DNA from: Phlegmacium glaucopus
Lineage: Eukaryota; Basidiomycota; Agaricomycetes; Agaricales; Cortinariaceae
Direction of reading: 5' to 3'
Assembly (NCBI GenBank): GCA_015039465.1
Contig: MU130026.1
Location: 124,001 to 188,000, forward strand
DNA length: 64,000 nt
Shown one piece after another: positions 45,334 through 58,739 of this stretch; position 1 is the first letter of the stretch, and each line of letters begins with the position of its first letter. A program made the position numbers and the translations under genes. The notes beneath the pieces were generated by a model that had not been told where the DNA came from, ran no database searches, and worked only from the letters and a program-made list of their open reading frames with translations.

Positions 45334-47686
45334 GGAGAACATATTTGCGGAGAGGACCGAGTCTTTGACGTCTGGCTTATCCTAATGGGTGACTGTCCAA
45401 TAGGCTTTTAATCGAGGGAATAAGTGGTGATGCATTTACAATTGAGTGAAACAGCCTCTAAACAGCCTTGGCTTGACAGACTCTTGACGGAGCAGCAGGG
45501 AGCAGCTAATGATGTTCTTAAATGAACAACCGAGGTTTGCCGATCACGTGCCATCGCTATATTCCCGCTATATCCATATATCACGTCGTGAACAACTACG
45601 TATTTCCGATCATTGTAACCTAATAGGCAAAGACTTCAAGTTGATCACATGTTACTTTTCCTCTGTCGACTCTAATGTACCATTTCGATCAATTCGGCCG
45701 TGGGGGGAGGGGACACAATGAAATTTTACTTCCGGCTACCAGCCGGGACCGGGGACAATTACTGACAATTACTGAAAAGTCAGCCAGGGTCAAATTCGGC
45801 CAGGGTCATATTTGGCCAGCTAGAAATAGTTTTCACCCCCAGGCTCCCCCAGGGTTGCCAGGGGTTGCCCCAGGGACAGCTAGGGACAGGGAACAGTAAC
45901 CGATTTCGGCCGCGTCCAGCCGCGTCCACGAGGCCGGGGACAGGGACGGCCGAATTGATCGAAATGAGTAGTATAGAATTTGGAACAGCGAAACCACTGG
46001 TGGCCAAATCGGGACGGAGATCAAGGGATAACCATAAATTTGATTACTATGTACCAGCTTCTCTCTGACATAGAAACTGTGGAATATCACTATCAGTCAA
46101 CTTTGGAGAAGGCAGAGTTCGGCCACGCCCTTGACAAGCCTTGACACCTTTAACACTTTCAGATTCATTCTGACAAGAAAACTCGAGCGGTCCTGCGAAA
46201 AAAAGATCCCGTCGTTGGCGGATGTCTGGTTATTTCTGAAATTCTGATATCCCATTCTCTATAGTTGTCTCCTGCCAAGAGGGGGAAATTTGAGAATGTC
46301 TAGCATATGGTCAACCCTGAAACATAAAATGGTTCAGTTGGACCGCCTGACCTTTTAGACCATTCGAAATTTATGGGAAAATGCACAGTTGATATCATCT
46401 CTCGTCCATTTATTGCCACCCCCGCGTCCAGTCATTCTAATGCATACATTTACAGCTATTTACAGTTGCTCCAATATTCATCGAGATTACTTTCAGGTCG
46501 ATTCGGTCACTTGCCAACGCATCCATTCTGTTTGTTGTTAAATGCATGACACCCTGACATTTGTTGCGTACGCAATTCTTGGAAGGTCTCTGCCCTTCCA
46601 GAGAAAGTCAATTCTTAAAGTGCTTCAGCACATCAGTTCCCTTTTATTTCATTTGAATGATCCCTTTCAAAAACAGGTTTGACACAGATACATAATTTCT
46701 CGATCGGAACGCGGTTAAAACGTAGGCACAATAAGGTTCTCTCTTGTGCTAGGTCCAATGACAGGGGGGTGAAGTGGAAACTTGAAAGAATGCCCGCCAA
46801 TTGGATATTTTTATTTTGTGTTCAGTATTGATCAAGGATGGTGGCGTGCCTTATCGATAAAACTTCAAAAGCTTACATAAGCACATGTCGTAAACTACAT
46901 AGCCGCTATCCCAAGGATCTCGTGTGAAAAAATCGTTTGGTGGGCCATATGGGTAAGTTTATGTTCCGCAATGAGCAAGCGCGAGGAACGAGCGCATGCT
47001 CATTATTGGATAAGATAACGTAAAGCGTCAGAATCAGACCCACTTGGTTTGTACATTACAAGTACAAACACAAAATAATAATACGCGTCACAACGAGGAA
47101 TTCTCCCTTATCTCAGATCTGATTCTGACACGGAAAAAAAGGGTCCCCTCAGTCTCTACTGAGTTTTTCGACCCACCCACCATCCCCTTCAGCGTCCGGC
47201 ACAGCAGTTTGGTCTCGGCACATGCTTTGCCACAACCGAGCTTCCCAGACGCTCAGGTCTGCAATGCCTGGCTCTCTTCGCATCAACTTCAGATTGAAAG
47301 CATTTGGATCACGTGATTGGGCCCAGAATTCTGGCCAGTCTCATCAGTGCGATTGGGCCCGGGCAAGCCCTAGGCACAAACACAGAATTCATACCCATGA
47401 ATTCTTTGTCACCAAAAATTTGATTACTTCAGTATTCAAATACCACTACCCTATCTCAACGTCTAACTAACGCACTAGTTATCTCATCCAGGATATGGCC
47501 CCCTGCTGATGAGGTCTACCCTGAGGACCTCCGATTTTCTTCGGCATGCCTGATGATGCCTCCCAGGGAGAAATAACCTCATCTCACCGGAATACCTTAA
47601 TCCAACGGTTTCTGCCCTTTTCTCACTAGTCATCACTCCACAATCTCTCTTTCTTCATCTTCTGCTTGTCTTCTTCGGCTCTTGTC
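45334..47686. other. Intergenic region with G/C-rich short repeats, no gene recognised
   Basis: No frame here resembles a known family. Between 45690 and 45960 the sequence turns G/C-rich and repeats CCAGGG, GGGACAGGG and TCGGCCA-type words; the word GATCAATTCGGCCG near 45685 recurs inverted near 45950, so these ends face each other. The remainder (46100-47680) is unremarkable, with a few short open frames. Confidence 0.5.
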
Positions 47687-47961
47687 TCAGTCCTCTGGCA
47701 CTAAAGTCGCGATAGGTGTTCCGTCTACTTTTTTCAAGTGTGTACATTTGGGAAGTAGTTTTCGGTCCGCTTTAAAGAGATCGCTTCTGATTTGAACAAC
47801 TTGACCTTTATGAAATACAACTTTACCTGGTGTGTGTGGCAAGACTTCTTTATCAAAGACTGCCTTCTGCTTGATAGCATGTGCGACCATTTCTGCGTGT
47901 CCATTGACTTTTTTTCTGCTAGGGCTGCACACTGTACCATCTTACGGCTGCGGCCATACAA
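47687..47961 (-). pseudogene. Retroelement integrase C-terminal fragment
   Basis: The minus-strand frame contains FDKEVLPHTPGKVVFHKGQV then IRSDLFKADRKLLPK, the block that follows the integrase core in several fungal LTR elements (charged, with GQLVQV and RKLLPKW-like words). It lacks the core domain, and nothing recognisable continues on either side. A stranded fragment. Confidence 0.5.
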
Positions 47962-48106
47962 TTAACGGTGAGATGACACTGTCTGTCAAGTCTGGTTGAC
48001 AGAACCCTGATGGCTGCGGGACGGGTACAGAGACGGCCATTGTACGGATGCCAAATACCTCCCATTGATCCATTGGATGGGTTTATATAAAATAAAAAAC
48101 AAAAAA

Positions 48107-49543
48107 TTATGGCCCCAGGTCGGTAATACCATTTAATTTCCTACCCTCCCTGACGCACCTTGCTATTAATTCATTAAACTCTCTCTCTTTCTGGACATGA
48201 ATTCCATGGCCTGTTCCTTCCCACTGCACCAGTTCGACTTGCCCGCCCTTCCCATCCTTATCCTGTTCGCTTACCATTCCCCTACACAACCTCCTTGACC
48301 CCTCAGGCGCCACTAAGTGATCCTCATCCCCTGTCACAATTATGATTTTCGGTATCTGTGTACTAATAAATGCCAACCGGGAGGGCGAGACATGATGCGT
48401 GAGTGCAGCAGCCATTTGTGAGATGTGCCCCAGGAAACGCTGGGGTTTAGCGGTTGTTACACGGGTCAGGAAGGCCTTGAGTGTATTTATTTTGAGAGGA
48501 GATACAAATTCAGTTTAAAGGGAAGGGAAAGATGAGAGAAATAGGGAACCCAACGTACCTCACCCTGTACTTGTCGATTTGTCCTGCCTTTGTCATCGTT
48601 TTCCGCCTTGGAATCAAGCCATTTGGAAGGAAAGAGCATTTCCAGTACAGTCGGCACTTTTTCTACTGGGTCTGGAGTAAACGTAAGCTTAGCAAGACTG
48701 AAGAGGCCTTTCCACTGAGGTCATATTTAAGTTTCGAGTCATTGGGGACAAAAGGGGGACGCGGGTGCGCACTGGAGGAAAATTTTCCCATATATACCCG
48801 CCTGGAGTTGTCACTGCTAAAAGGAGCGACGAAATGCGATTTGGTATTCGGTATGCGAGTTCTATATATTTGCTCCTCATGAAGCGCGCGCAACATATGT
48901 TAAAATCAAGGATTAACTCACCTTGCGCTATCATTCCACCTAAACTTATGCCAACGATGTTCAGCTCCCTGTCTGCCGTCCAGCCAAGGTAATCAAGCAG
49001 ACAGATGACATCTTCGGCCATAGCACCAGTCCTGTGTAGATAGAATATTGCTAATGAATCAGCTCATTCAATTCTGTAGGTCGCCTCCAGGAAAACTCAC
49101 GTGTAAGGCCCTCTTGGATACCCCGAATTTCCTACACCACGATTATCAAACACAAGAGCTGTATATTCCTCCTCCCCTTCTCCAGAGCCACGGGGTATAC
49201 CACCTCCAAACCAGCGCACCTGGGGACCCCAAGAAAAGCAACTCGAATTCAACCCCATTATGAATACCATTTTATTTTTCAACTTTTTCGGGGATACTTC
49301 AATTTCATTCCTGTCTTTATCACCAGCAATAGCTGCGGCTGTTGCTGGGCTCCCATGGACTTCATAATATAATGAATGACTTTCTAAAAGTTCGGGTCCT
49401 TGAGAGCCTCGGAGGGATGATACAGGGCAGAGACCGCGCTGAAGGCAGGTAAGGGTAGAGAATGCGGTTGGTAGGCCTAGGAGTGGGTCATCCGGGTAAG
49501 CAGGAGAACTGGAGGGGGTATCTAAAGGCGGCATAGATGGCAT
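48107..49543 (-). CDS. Alpha/beta hydrolase-fold protein
   Basis: Five exons (49543-49101, 49031-48922, 48861-48761, 48714-48559, 48475-48107) give 392 residues with exact phase. The fold signs are FIMGLNSSCFSWGPQV (oxyanion-side loop), VFDNRGVGNSGYP, the nucleophile elbow GISLGG (serine near residue 180), VTGDEDHLVAP (acid) and GTGHGIHVQ (histidine). So the Ser-Asp-His set is complete. It is a cytosolic-type hydrolase without a signal peptide. The substrate cannot be told; esterase, lipase and epoxide-type members share these motifs. Intron 3 (46 bases) uses the weak donor GTCCCC, needed to keep the frame. Confidence 0.88.
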
Positions 49544-52048
49544 GAGGTGGTGTGCTATGGACAAGAAATGAAAAAGTGATCCGAGTTGCCGGTGGCACTC
49601 TCCCAATCCAAGTGCAGCCTTCAACTAAGGTCCTGGGTATTTCTCTAATTTCTCTAAAAAAAGGAGTTCAGTCCCTAATGATAGGTCACACTAATCGGCC
49701 GACATTGGCTGTACGTGGCTGGCCCGGGATTTGGTTAACTCGTCGTTATCGTTACGTTCTTCAGGCTGAACTCACGAGTCACCAGTGTTATAGTAAGGAA
49801 AAATTAACATTTTAGGGTGACGATGCCCCTCGAAATTTATCCACCTGAAGACGGATACAAGATCTTCGCGTTCTATCGTTAGTTCCTCGACATTGAAGCT
49901 GGAAGAACTATTACATTGGGTAGGTGGACCATTTGATTTTCTCAACGCAACTTGAGCTACGGAGCTAAATCTGCCAGTGATACTCGTTGCCCCCATGACG
50001 CTGCTGAGGTCTTGACTTGTCACATGCTATACTAGAATCTGATGGAGAAGAAACCCATGTCTACTTCCTGAATAAACCTACTCTCTACTCAAAAAATGAG
50101 TTATTGAGTCGGCTGGTAATCATTTAATTCTTAACATTCCGGCTGGGTTATATCGCAGTATCTGGCAGCCCAATCCATCTGCCGACGTCCTCAAGCCAAG
50201 TAGAAAGGCCGTGGATGTTCGCGCATACATTGAATCAAACCGTTACTGTATGTGAAATCAGTTAAGCACTTCCAATAGCCTCAGACTTGACTTTCTCAGA
50301 CTCGGTCGGCGAAGTTATACTGGTCACATTCCAGGAGGGTGTCGCTTCGTCTCTCAGTCATAATCATTGAGTCATATTGAAGCACTGCGAACAAATCCGT
50401 CTGAGTCGAGTGGTTTGTTTCTTCTTTCGAGCTCACCCCCAGACAAATAACGAATATAGCGAATAAGAAGGGTTCACGAACTCTGAACAATGCTCTCCAA
50501 CCCGAATCCTGCATGCACTACCTTCCGTCTCATTCTTGGTCCTAATTCTACCCCTCCGGGGGAAAATAATCTGCCTGGCATGATGAACTGGCTGCAGTAT
50601 TCGAACTTCACGATACGTAGATATACGCAAGGTATATTTATTCATTCGACCCGCCAGCCAGCTGGATGCGAGTTGAGTAGCAGGGGAGGGAAGGTGCAGT
50701 GTAGTGGAGGAGGGCAGGGAGTGGATGAATGGTAGTAGTACGTAGACATAGAGTGCCTACAATGACAATAAAAGGGATGTAGTCATGTAGCCATGTACAT
50801 GTAGGTTCGAGAACAAATAAATAAATAAATAGAGGGCTGACAATAATGCGGGTCGTTGCGGTATATTGGATGCGCACAAAATCAAAGAGAGGGGAAAATG
50901 AAGGGCGAAAACACAAGAAAAACAGGTCGTGCATTGGAGATCTTTTTTTTCTGCGAGTTGAAGTGCAGATTTGGGCTGGGACTGGGATTAAGCAAGATTC
51001 CCCAAGACCGTTTAGGAATATAACATACGTACCCCCACGCATAATCTCCCTCGGTGCCATGACACGAGGTCGGGACGACTTCGCGGGCCCCTATGTCGAT
51101 GAGAAGATTAGCGTCAGTGAATCTGTTTTTATGGGAAGGTATTTTTTCTTTAACTATATTTTTTCGTTATTTGCTGTCGTGGATACTGCTGGCCATATTA
51201 TTAAAATTTCTTTCTTACTTTCGTTGTGCTTTGGAAGAATTCCGGGACATCGTCTGAGAGCAATCATCATTTATTGCCCATCTTCCTTATCTGTACGCTA
51301 TTTTGACTTCTCGTTCAAAATCGTTTCTTAAGTTGGAGAGTCTCCGGAGAGAGCTGAGATACAACCGAAATTTCAAGTCAAAAATCGAAGGAGAGAAAGA
51401 AGAGACATACATATTTTGATTGTGTCTGGAGACCTAGGTCTATAAATGGACCACGATTGCGGATCAAATGAAAAGGTATAAAAATAAGCTCACTTTGGGC
51501 TGTTGACACCTCTGATACATAGAAAGTTTGTGAAATTTTTTCTGTCATCCATCTATCAATCTATCATCATGATTGAGGCGGATGATGCTCCTTCCTAGTG
51601 CCTCCTATATTACACTCCTCGATTCGCCACTGAACAAAGCTGTGTTGCTGTAAGTCTACCATCCATACAGCCCGCGGAGTGCTCGCTGGCATCGAGGTTA
51701 ATCCACATGTTCGTGGATTCATCCATGGGTTTGTTTCATTCTTGATCTAAGTATTCGTGATTTGAATTCTTACAATGTCTTTTTTCATTTCAGTCCAACT
51801 CCGAACGAAAAAAATACTACCCGATGTGTGATATCTGGATTCTGATGATGACTGCTTCTATATGTTGGCCTCTAAGAAAAATTACACTTGGATAGGGATG
51901 ACCAGATATTCTTGCTGGAAGGATTTAGACAAGTATGTAATTTTAGGATCAAAGCGTATCATTAACCGTGAGTTGCCAAACAGTCACAATGCTGACGCCC
52001 ATTGCGACTCTTATTCTCCCCAGATCATAGCACGCCTGTATAGCCAAC
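49544..52048. other. Long intergenic region, no gene recognised
   Basis: Open frames of 60-160 codons occur on both strands (for example 51060-50638 minus and 50846-51331 plus), but none shows a familiar motif, a membrane pattern worth calling, or a consistent intron structure. The right 600 bases are the leader and promoter of the C2-NACHT-WD40 gene. Confidence 0.5.
51477..51485 (+). promoter_or_regulatory. Candidate TATA box upstream of the C2-NACHT-WD40 gene
   Basis: GGTATAAAAATAAG at about 51475-51488; a second TATAAAT lies at 51441. They are about 570 and 600 bases before the ATG, so a long or spliced leader would be needed. A tiny frame of nine codons begins at 51569 within that leader and could act as an upstream reading frame. 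Confidence 0.35.
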
Positions 52049-55000
52049 ATGGCTAATGAAAGAGATGGAAATCTCGGCCAACTGTGAATGTTATAAGCAT
52101 ATGATGTGTTTTGTTGCTGACCCGTTGTTCCAGCTCTGGTCCCCCAATTACAATAAGGTGCGTCAATCCCGCCATTTTTTTGTAACGGCGGATCTCAAAC
52201 CGTTTCTTCCTCAGCGCTCATATCAGGCCCCAGCCAGACAATTCCTGGTTCGAGGTTACTGGTAAGCGTCTGAATCCTAGCTTGGTGATCCGCTTTCAAA
52301 CATATTTCCTGTCAGTCCTCCGAACGCACAAGCTTCCTCGTCTCGAGACCCTGTGGGGCAAGGAGAGGCGCTTCTATGTTACTGTGACCGATGGAACGAT
52401 AACAAAGAAGACAACAACTGTTCGTAGTGTGGAACAGGCCGTGGAGTGGAACGAGGGGCTCGACGCGTTGTACACGACAACCCTCTTTTTGTAATCCGAT
52501 TCTTCAACTGATAGACTGCTGCAGTGCTGTATTTCCGTCTACCCATATTACATTATCTCTTTATGCCAGGCGAAGCATAGTAGGCAAAGATGTCCTTATC
52601 GGAACCCATGAGATACCTCTTGAATCTCAAAATGGTTCGTCTTTGGTTAGAACTCTTGCTTTTTTAATGAACTGACCATCCATACGTAGAAATTTCTTTC
52701 ACTCTCAGTAACGTCGATACATCGCAGCCGGTAACACTCTACTTAACGACCAACTTGTCAGTAAACTCACGTTCAACCGCGACCCACAACAACCCCATAA
52801 CAACGCAAGTGGGTAATTTTCTTGCCACAGAACTGACTGCAGATACTTCTGTGGCCCCAAACTCCACAGAACCGATGGTCTCCAGTACCACCGAACGTGA
52901 TGACATTTCCATTGGAAATGGTACTCATGATCCACCAATGGCGGAGATGTTGCCTGAAAATGCTCTCCGTGGTGCTGACGATGCTGTGGGGGTGATGAAC
53001 CTTTATACCACCTGGCAAGATGCTGTTGGAAGAATAAAGTGGGTGATGGACACGCTAAGCACAGTTGCAGATGTACGTTTATTATATCACTCTTTTGTGT
53101 CTATTCTTGACTGGGCTGGCTTCCGCTTGTTAGCTCAACCCATACGCGAAGATGGCATGGGGTATACTGTCAATGATTCCCCAGGTGGATCTCATCGCTT
53201 TATTGTCAGATGAAAACACTGATCTTTGGTTCATCCCGATCAGACTTTTTTGAGCCAGGTCCAGCGTGACGAAAACATTCAAGCCCTACTTATCACCATA
53301 CATGATGCGTTTGATTTTGCGGAAGAGGCAGGTCCTTTGAAAAATATCGAATCGCATAGCAAGCAAGCAGATATTCTTAAACTCATGCTGCAGCACGTCT
53401 GCCATTGCAGCGACTTTATCCAGTCGTACGCACAGGACATGCAATTCTGTACGTCGTCGACTTCTCTTTCATCGGCCATTGTAAACATGTGATTTACAGG
53501 GAAGCGATGGTTGAAGAATATCGGTAGCCCATCCGACGATAAGATAGCTAAGCTTTGCGACAAGCTTGTCCAACTCCGAAAGGCTTTTTTGGATCATGCT
53601 ACCGTTGCCACCGAGATCAAAGTGCTTCAAATTCTGGACCATGTGGATACGTTGTCCAAGCAAATCTCGGATCTCGGTATGTAGTCCTGATCGTTTTGAG
53701 GATCATTGATCTGACAACGGGCACGCAGACCTCGATGGAAAAATGAGCGAAATCCCTTATAAACAGTCCGGCATGGAGGCAGATTATCTTTGGGGGACAC
53801 GCACAGACTTCTTGGACTACATCGTTAAGTGGGTGGACGATCCTGGTTCCAAGCGTGCACTGGTTCTCTTCGGGCAGGCGGGTACAGGAAAGTCGTCTAT
53901 TGCCCATGAGATTGCTCGGCGCTTTCGAGTCATGAACCGTCTCAGTTCATACTTCATCTTTCTTCGGGGGGAGCGATCCAAACACGAGGATTATCTCCTC
54001 TTCACAACCATTCTTCACGATCTATCCAACCGCTATCCTTCATTTAAGAACGCTTTGGGAAAGGCAATCAGAGACAATAAGCCTCTTCGAGCTGCGAAAG
54101 ACTATCATACGCTTTTTGAATCCCTACTCCTACAACCGCTCAAGGATATACACACCGTTGGTCCTATTCTTATCATCATCGATGCTTTAGATGAGAGCGG
54201 GGATGCAACTGGCAGAGATGGGCTACACACCTTTCTTGCTAAAAACCTCGCTAAACTCCCACCAAACTTTCGCATTCTTATCACCTCAAGGCCGGAGGTT
54301 GACATTATGCTTCCGTTTGCCAATGCGTCAGGAAAGCCATACGAAATTATACACATGGATGACTCCAAGCTGGCTGCTAGAACAAAGGATGATATTCTCA
54401 TTTATCTTCAGGAAAAGCTCCCCATGGACACGTTTCGGAAGCATGGCAATGAGCTTGCAGAGAAAGCGGAGGGCCTGTTCCAGTGGGCGGCAGTTGCATG
54501 CGGGTACATCAATTATCCTCCACGCGGACTCACCAAGAATGATTGTATACGTGCTCTTTTGAAGCTTTCTGCCGATCATGAAGAGCTGGGTCAAAAACTA
54601 GGCCCGTTATACGACTTGTACAAACAGGTTCTCGAAGGATACTTCGAGTCGCCCATCGTACGACGTCGATTCCAGTCGGTCATGGGACAGCTCTTAGCTG
54701 CATTCGAACCCCTCTCTATCAGCTCTCTGACCGCTTTGCGACAGTATCCTCTTGATGATCCTGATGATGACGATTCCGTCGTTGTGATTGTCCGCCAGCT
54801 TGGCTCTCTACTGAGTAATGTCACTTTAGCTGATCAAACACTACCCATTGTTCCTCTCCACACTTCATTCCGCGACTTCCTGACCGACAAGAAAATGGCT
54901 GATTCCTTTTATCATATCGATCTTGGCCAGGCCCATCGTCAGTTAGCTCATTCGTGCCTTGGCTTAATGCTTCACGATCTTCAATTCAACATCTGCAAGT

Positions 55001-57599
55001 TAGAATCATCACATCTCCCCAACAGCAAGATTCCGGACCTTGACACCCGCATCAATGCATACATCCCGCCTGCTTTGTTCTACGCTTGTTGTTTCTGGGA
55101 TGACCATCTGGAACGCCTCGGATTTGAACAGGATCTTTTGGTCAAACTTCGATCACTCTTCGAGGAAAAGTTCCTCTTTTGGCTAGAAGTCCTTAGCCTC
55201 AAGAATTTTGTGGCTTATGCTACTCCAGCGTTATCGACTTTGCAGAAATGGTTGGCCTCTGATCAGCATCATGAGGTATATCCAACAGTCCAATGTAGTA
55301 ATTACGATACTAACGGACATGATCATAATAGGCTTTCAGCGACGAAGTGAAGACGTTCCAGGAGCTGGTTATTGATGCCTCTGCGTTTCTGCGTTATTTC
55401 GGGATGGTCATAGCAAAGAGTGCTCCGCATATCTATGTATCCGCACTACCCTTTGCGCCACTTTCTTCGCAAGTTTCGAGGCATTATTCTTCCATGTTCA
55501 CCAATACATTGTCTGTGAAACTGGGGCAACTGTCTCATTGGCCGGCAATGGAGATGGTCATTCCTGCGGGAGAGCAAAGGATCTGTTCTGTCGCATTCTC
55601 GCAGGATGGGCAACGGATCGTCTCTGGCTCATCTGATAAATCTGTTTGTATCTGGAATGCCACAACGGGAGTGATGGAAGTAAGATTTACTGGGCATAGT
55701 GATGATGTCTATTCCGTCGCGTTCTCGCAGGATGGGCGGTGGATCGTCTCTGGCTCGTCCGATGGGACCATTCGTGTGTGGAATGCCACTACGGGAGTGA
55801 TGGAGGGAAGCCCATTGATTGGGCATACAGGTCGGGTCCGTTGCGTTGCGTTTTCGCAGGATGGGCAGCGGATTGTCTCTGGCTCATCTGATAAATCTGT
55901 TCGTATCTGGAATGCCACAACGGGAGTGATGGAGGGAAGACCATTTACTGGGCATATCGGTGGTGTCCATTCTGTCGCATTCTCGCAGGATGGGCAATGG
56001 ATCGTCTCTGGCTCGGATGATAGGACAGTTTGTGTATGGAACGCCAGAACGGGAGTGATGGAGGGAAGACCATTGACTGGGCATACAGATTGGGTCCATT
56101 CTGTTACATTCTCGCAGGATGGGCAGCGGATCGTCTCTGGCTCAGCTGATAGTACAATTTGTGTGTGGAATGCCAGAACGGGAGTGATGGAGGGAAGACC
56201 ATTTACTGGGCATACTGAACCCATCAATTCTGTTGCATTCTCGCAGGATGGACAGTGGATCGTCTCTGGCTCGGATGATCAAACTATTCGTGTATGGAAT
56301 GCCAGAACGGGGGTGATGGAGGGAAGACCATTTACTGGGCATACAGATTGGGTCCATTGCGTCGCATTCTCACAGGATGGGCAGCGGATTGTCTCTGGCT
56401 CATCTGATGCAACAATCCGTGTGTGGAATGCCACAACTAGAGTGATGGAGGGAAGCCCATTTTTTGGGTATACTGATGACGTCTATTCTGTTGCATTCTC
56501 ACAGGATGGGCAGCAGATTGTCTCTGGCTCATCTGATGGGGCAATTCGGGTGTGGAATACCGCTACCGGAGTGATGGAAGGAGGCCCATTTACAGGGCAT
56601 ACTCATACTGTTGGTTCTGTCGCATTATCGCAGGATGGGCAGCGGATCGTCTCTGGCTCACATGATTGGACAATTTGTGTGTGGAATGTCACAACGGGAC
56701 TGATGGAGGGAAGACCACTTGCTGGGCATACTCATATGGTCTGTTCTGTTGCATTCTCACAGGATGGGCAGTGGATTGCCTCTGGTTCAGCTGATGGGAC
56801 AATTTGTGTGTGGAATACCACAATGGGAGTGATGGAGGGAAGCCCATTTACTGGGCATACAGATTGGGTCCATTCTGTTGCATTCTCGTGGGATGGGCAG
56901 TGGATTGTCTCTGGCTCAGCCGATAGAACAGTTTGTGTATGGAATGCCAGAACAGGAGTGATGGAGGGAAGCCCATTTACTGGGCATACTGATTCTGTCA
57001 TTTCTGTCACATTCTCACAGGATGGGCAGTGGATTGTCTCTGCCTCAATTGATCGGACAGTTCGTGTATGGAACACTAGAACAGGGGTGATGGAGGGAAG
57101 ACCATTGACTGGGCATACAAATTGGGTCCGTTCTGTTGCATTCTCACAGGATGGGCAGCAGATTGTCTCTGGCTCAGATGATGGGAAAATTTGTGTGTGG
57201 AATTCCAGAACAGGAGTGATGGAGGGAAGACCATTGACTGGGCATACTGGCCACATCTGTTCTGTTGCATTCTTGCAAGATGGGCAGCAGATTATCTCTG
57301 GCTCAAAAGATGGCACAATTTGCTTGTGGAATACCATGAGGGGGAAAATGGCTATTGCTGAACCAACTGGCTTCACTGACCAGTCCAGAATAAATAGTGA
57401 GGGTTGGATCCATGGAAGTGAGGATGAACTTCTAGTATGGATTCCAAACATACATAGAGTCTCTCTTCACCGCCCAAGCACTCTCAGGGTTATTGGTGGA
57501 CATGAAACCTGCCTTGATCTTTCTAAGTTTGTACATGGACCAAAATGGGCTACTTGTTACAATAACCAAAATATTGAACTGGAATTTTCTGACAATTAA
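52049..57599 (+). CDS. C2-NACHT-WD40 NLR-like protein
   Basis: Eleven exons (52049-52083, 52134-52157, 52215-52261, 52316-52469, 52525-52634, 52690-53072, 53134-53184, 53244-53448, 53500-53676, 53729-55275, 55332-57599) give 1666 residues with exact phase. A C2-like domain lies at about 30-125 (FEVTVLRTHKLP, FYVTVTDGT, DVLIGTHEIPLES). A helical linker follows (NPYAKMAWGILSMIPQ, then LSQVQRDENIQALL). NACHT starts near 430: Walker A GQAGTGKSS, Walker B ILIIIDALDES, RILITSRPE and LHTSFRDFL. From about 993 there are 14 WD40 repeats, enough for two seven-bladed propellers. Such proteins are candidate non-self sensors in which the repeats bind the ligand and NACHT transmits the signal. The three tiny first exons are inferred from phase alone. 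Confidence 0.88.
55581..57370 (+). repeat. Tandem WD40 coding repeats, 14 units of about 129 bases
   Basis: Each unit encodes 43 residues on the plan V-x-S-V-A-F-S-Q-D-G-Q-x-I-V-S-G-S-x-D-x-T-I-x-V-W-N-A-x-T-G-V-M-E-G. Most differ at few sites, and the variable positions cluster: the residue before SVAF, the RW/QR/QW/QQ pair, the residue after SD, and the three residues after GHT. DNA is also very similar between units. The first unit is one codon shorter and the last one diverges. Confidence 0.92.
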
Positions 57600-58739
57600 G
57601 ATATAGGTTCCTGAAATTTGTAGGCAGTAGTATTACTGTATTAGAGAGGAATGGCATTCTTAGTTTGGAAAATATTTAACAATTTAGTAAAAATACTATA
57701 TTTTGAAGTTCTCAGTGTCACATCTATGATCTAACCATATTTGTTGTGTTGTGCATAGCCCCATTGAACTTGATTGAAGCCTAAAACACAAAATTATTTA
57801 CTGAAAACATTGATAACATGGACCTGAATGGCAGATTGTGTCAGTGCACACACCCTCATTAAGGTAGAGGACATCCAGTTTACACCAATGTTACATAGTA
57901 CACTTCTGGTACCAGGTGGTGTTTCCCTTGGAAAATTTATTTTTAGACATCTTGTCTTTCCAATGGGTTCTTTTATGGAGGCACAAGAAGTATTTATTGC
58001 ATTTTTTGTCCTGTTACTCCTGTAACCTGGAGTACCTGTGCACATGTGCATAGACATAGGGAATGATGCAGGTAACCCAAGGGGTTTTGCTTTGCCAGGG
58101 ACCTGTACTGTTCATTGTAGGAATGACAGAGCAGTTATACAAGGACTTCAGTTGAAGACTTTCAATTTATTTAGATATTTCTTTCTTTCTTTCTTTCTTT
58201 TTCATTCATTCTTTTTCAGTTCATAATTCCTACTGGACCTATAATAAAGGCATTTGTGACACCATGTGGCCACCTCTACTAAGTGAGGGCCACCCAGCCT
58301 CTTTCCCTATTTATAAACTGGCATAGTGGGCTTCCTTCTCCTTCAGTATACAGACACAATAGCCACTGTGGCATCATTGTCTAAACATGTATATAAACAT
58401 TAGAATTAGAAGAGAATATTATCATCTTTTACTTGGAAATTCATCTTCATTACTCTCACTTAGTCTAAAGCTTCAATAAATTCTAGTATTTCAATTGTAT
58501 GTTTTTCAAACATGTACTTGGCATTGGAATCAATCATTCTGGACTATATGGTAATACAGCTGGGTATTATGGAACAGTTGAATAGCAAGGACAATTGATA
58601 TTACACTTGCACACAGTGTTATGGATTCAAAGTGCTCTTTCACAACAGGAAATTAGAAACAAATTCATAGATAAAGATAGTGAATTCAAGAAAAGCCTCA
58701 AGAATATCTTGAAGGCTGTCAAAAAGGTGAATTTATAAC
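57600..58739. other. Intergenic, with a TTTC microsatellite
   Basis: No recognised gene. A short pyrimidine microsatellite (CTTT units) lies at about 58179-58205. The plus frame 57828-58025 looks hydrophobic but has no known match. Confidence 0.45.

Noticed and set aside
55709..57451. Minus-strand frames of up to 239 codons opposite the WD40 repeats
   Set aside because: They are the antisense of the repeats and repeat every 43 codons; no independent signal.
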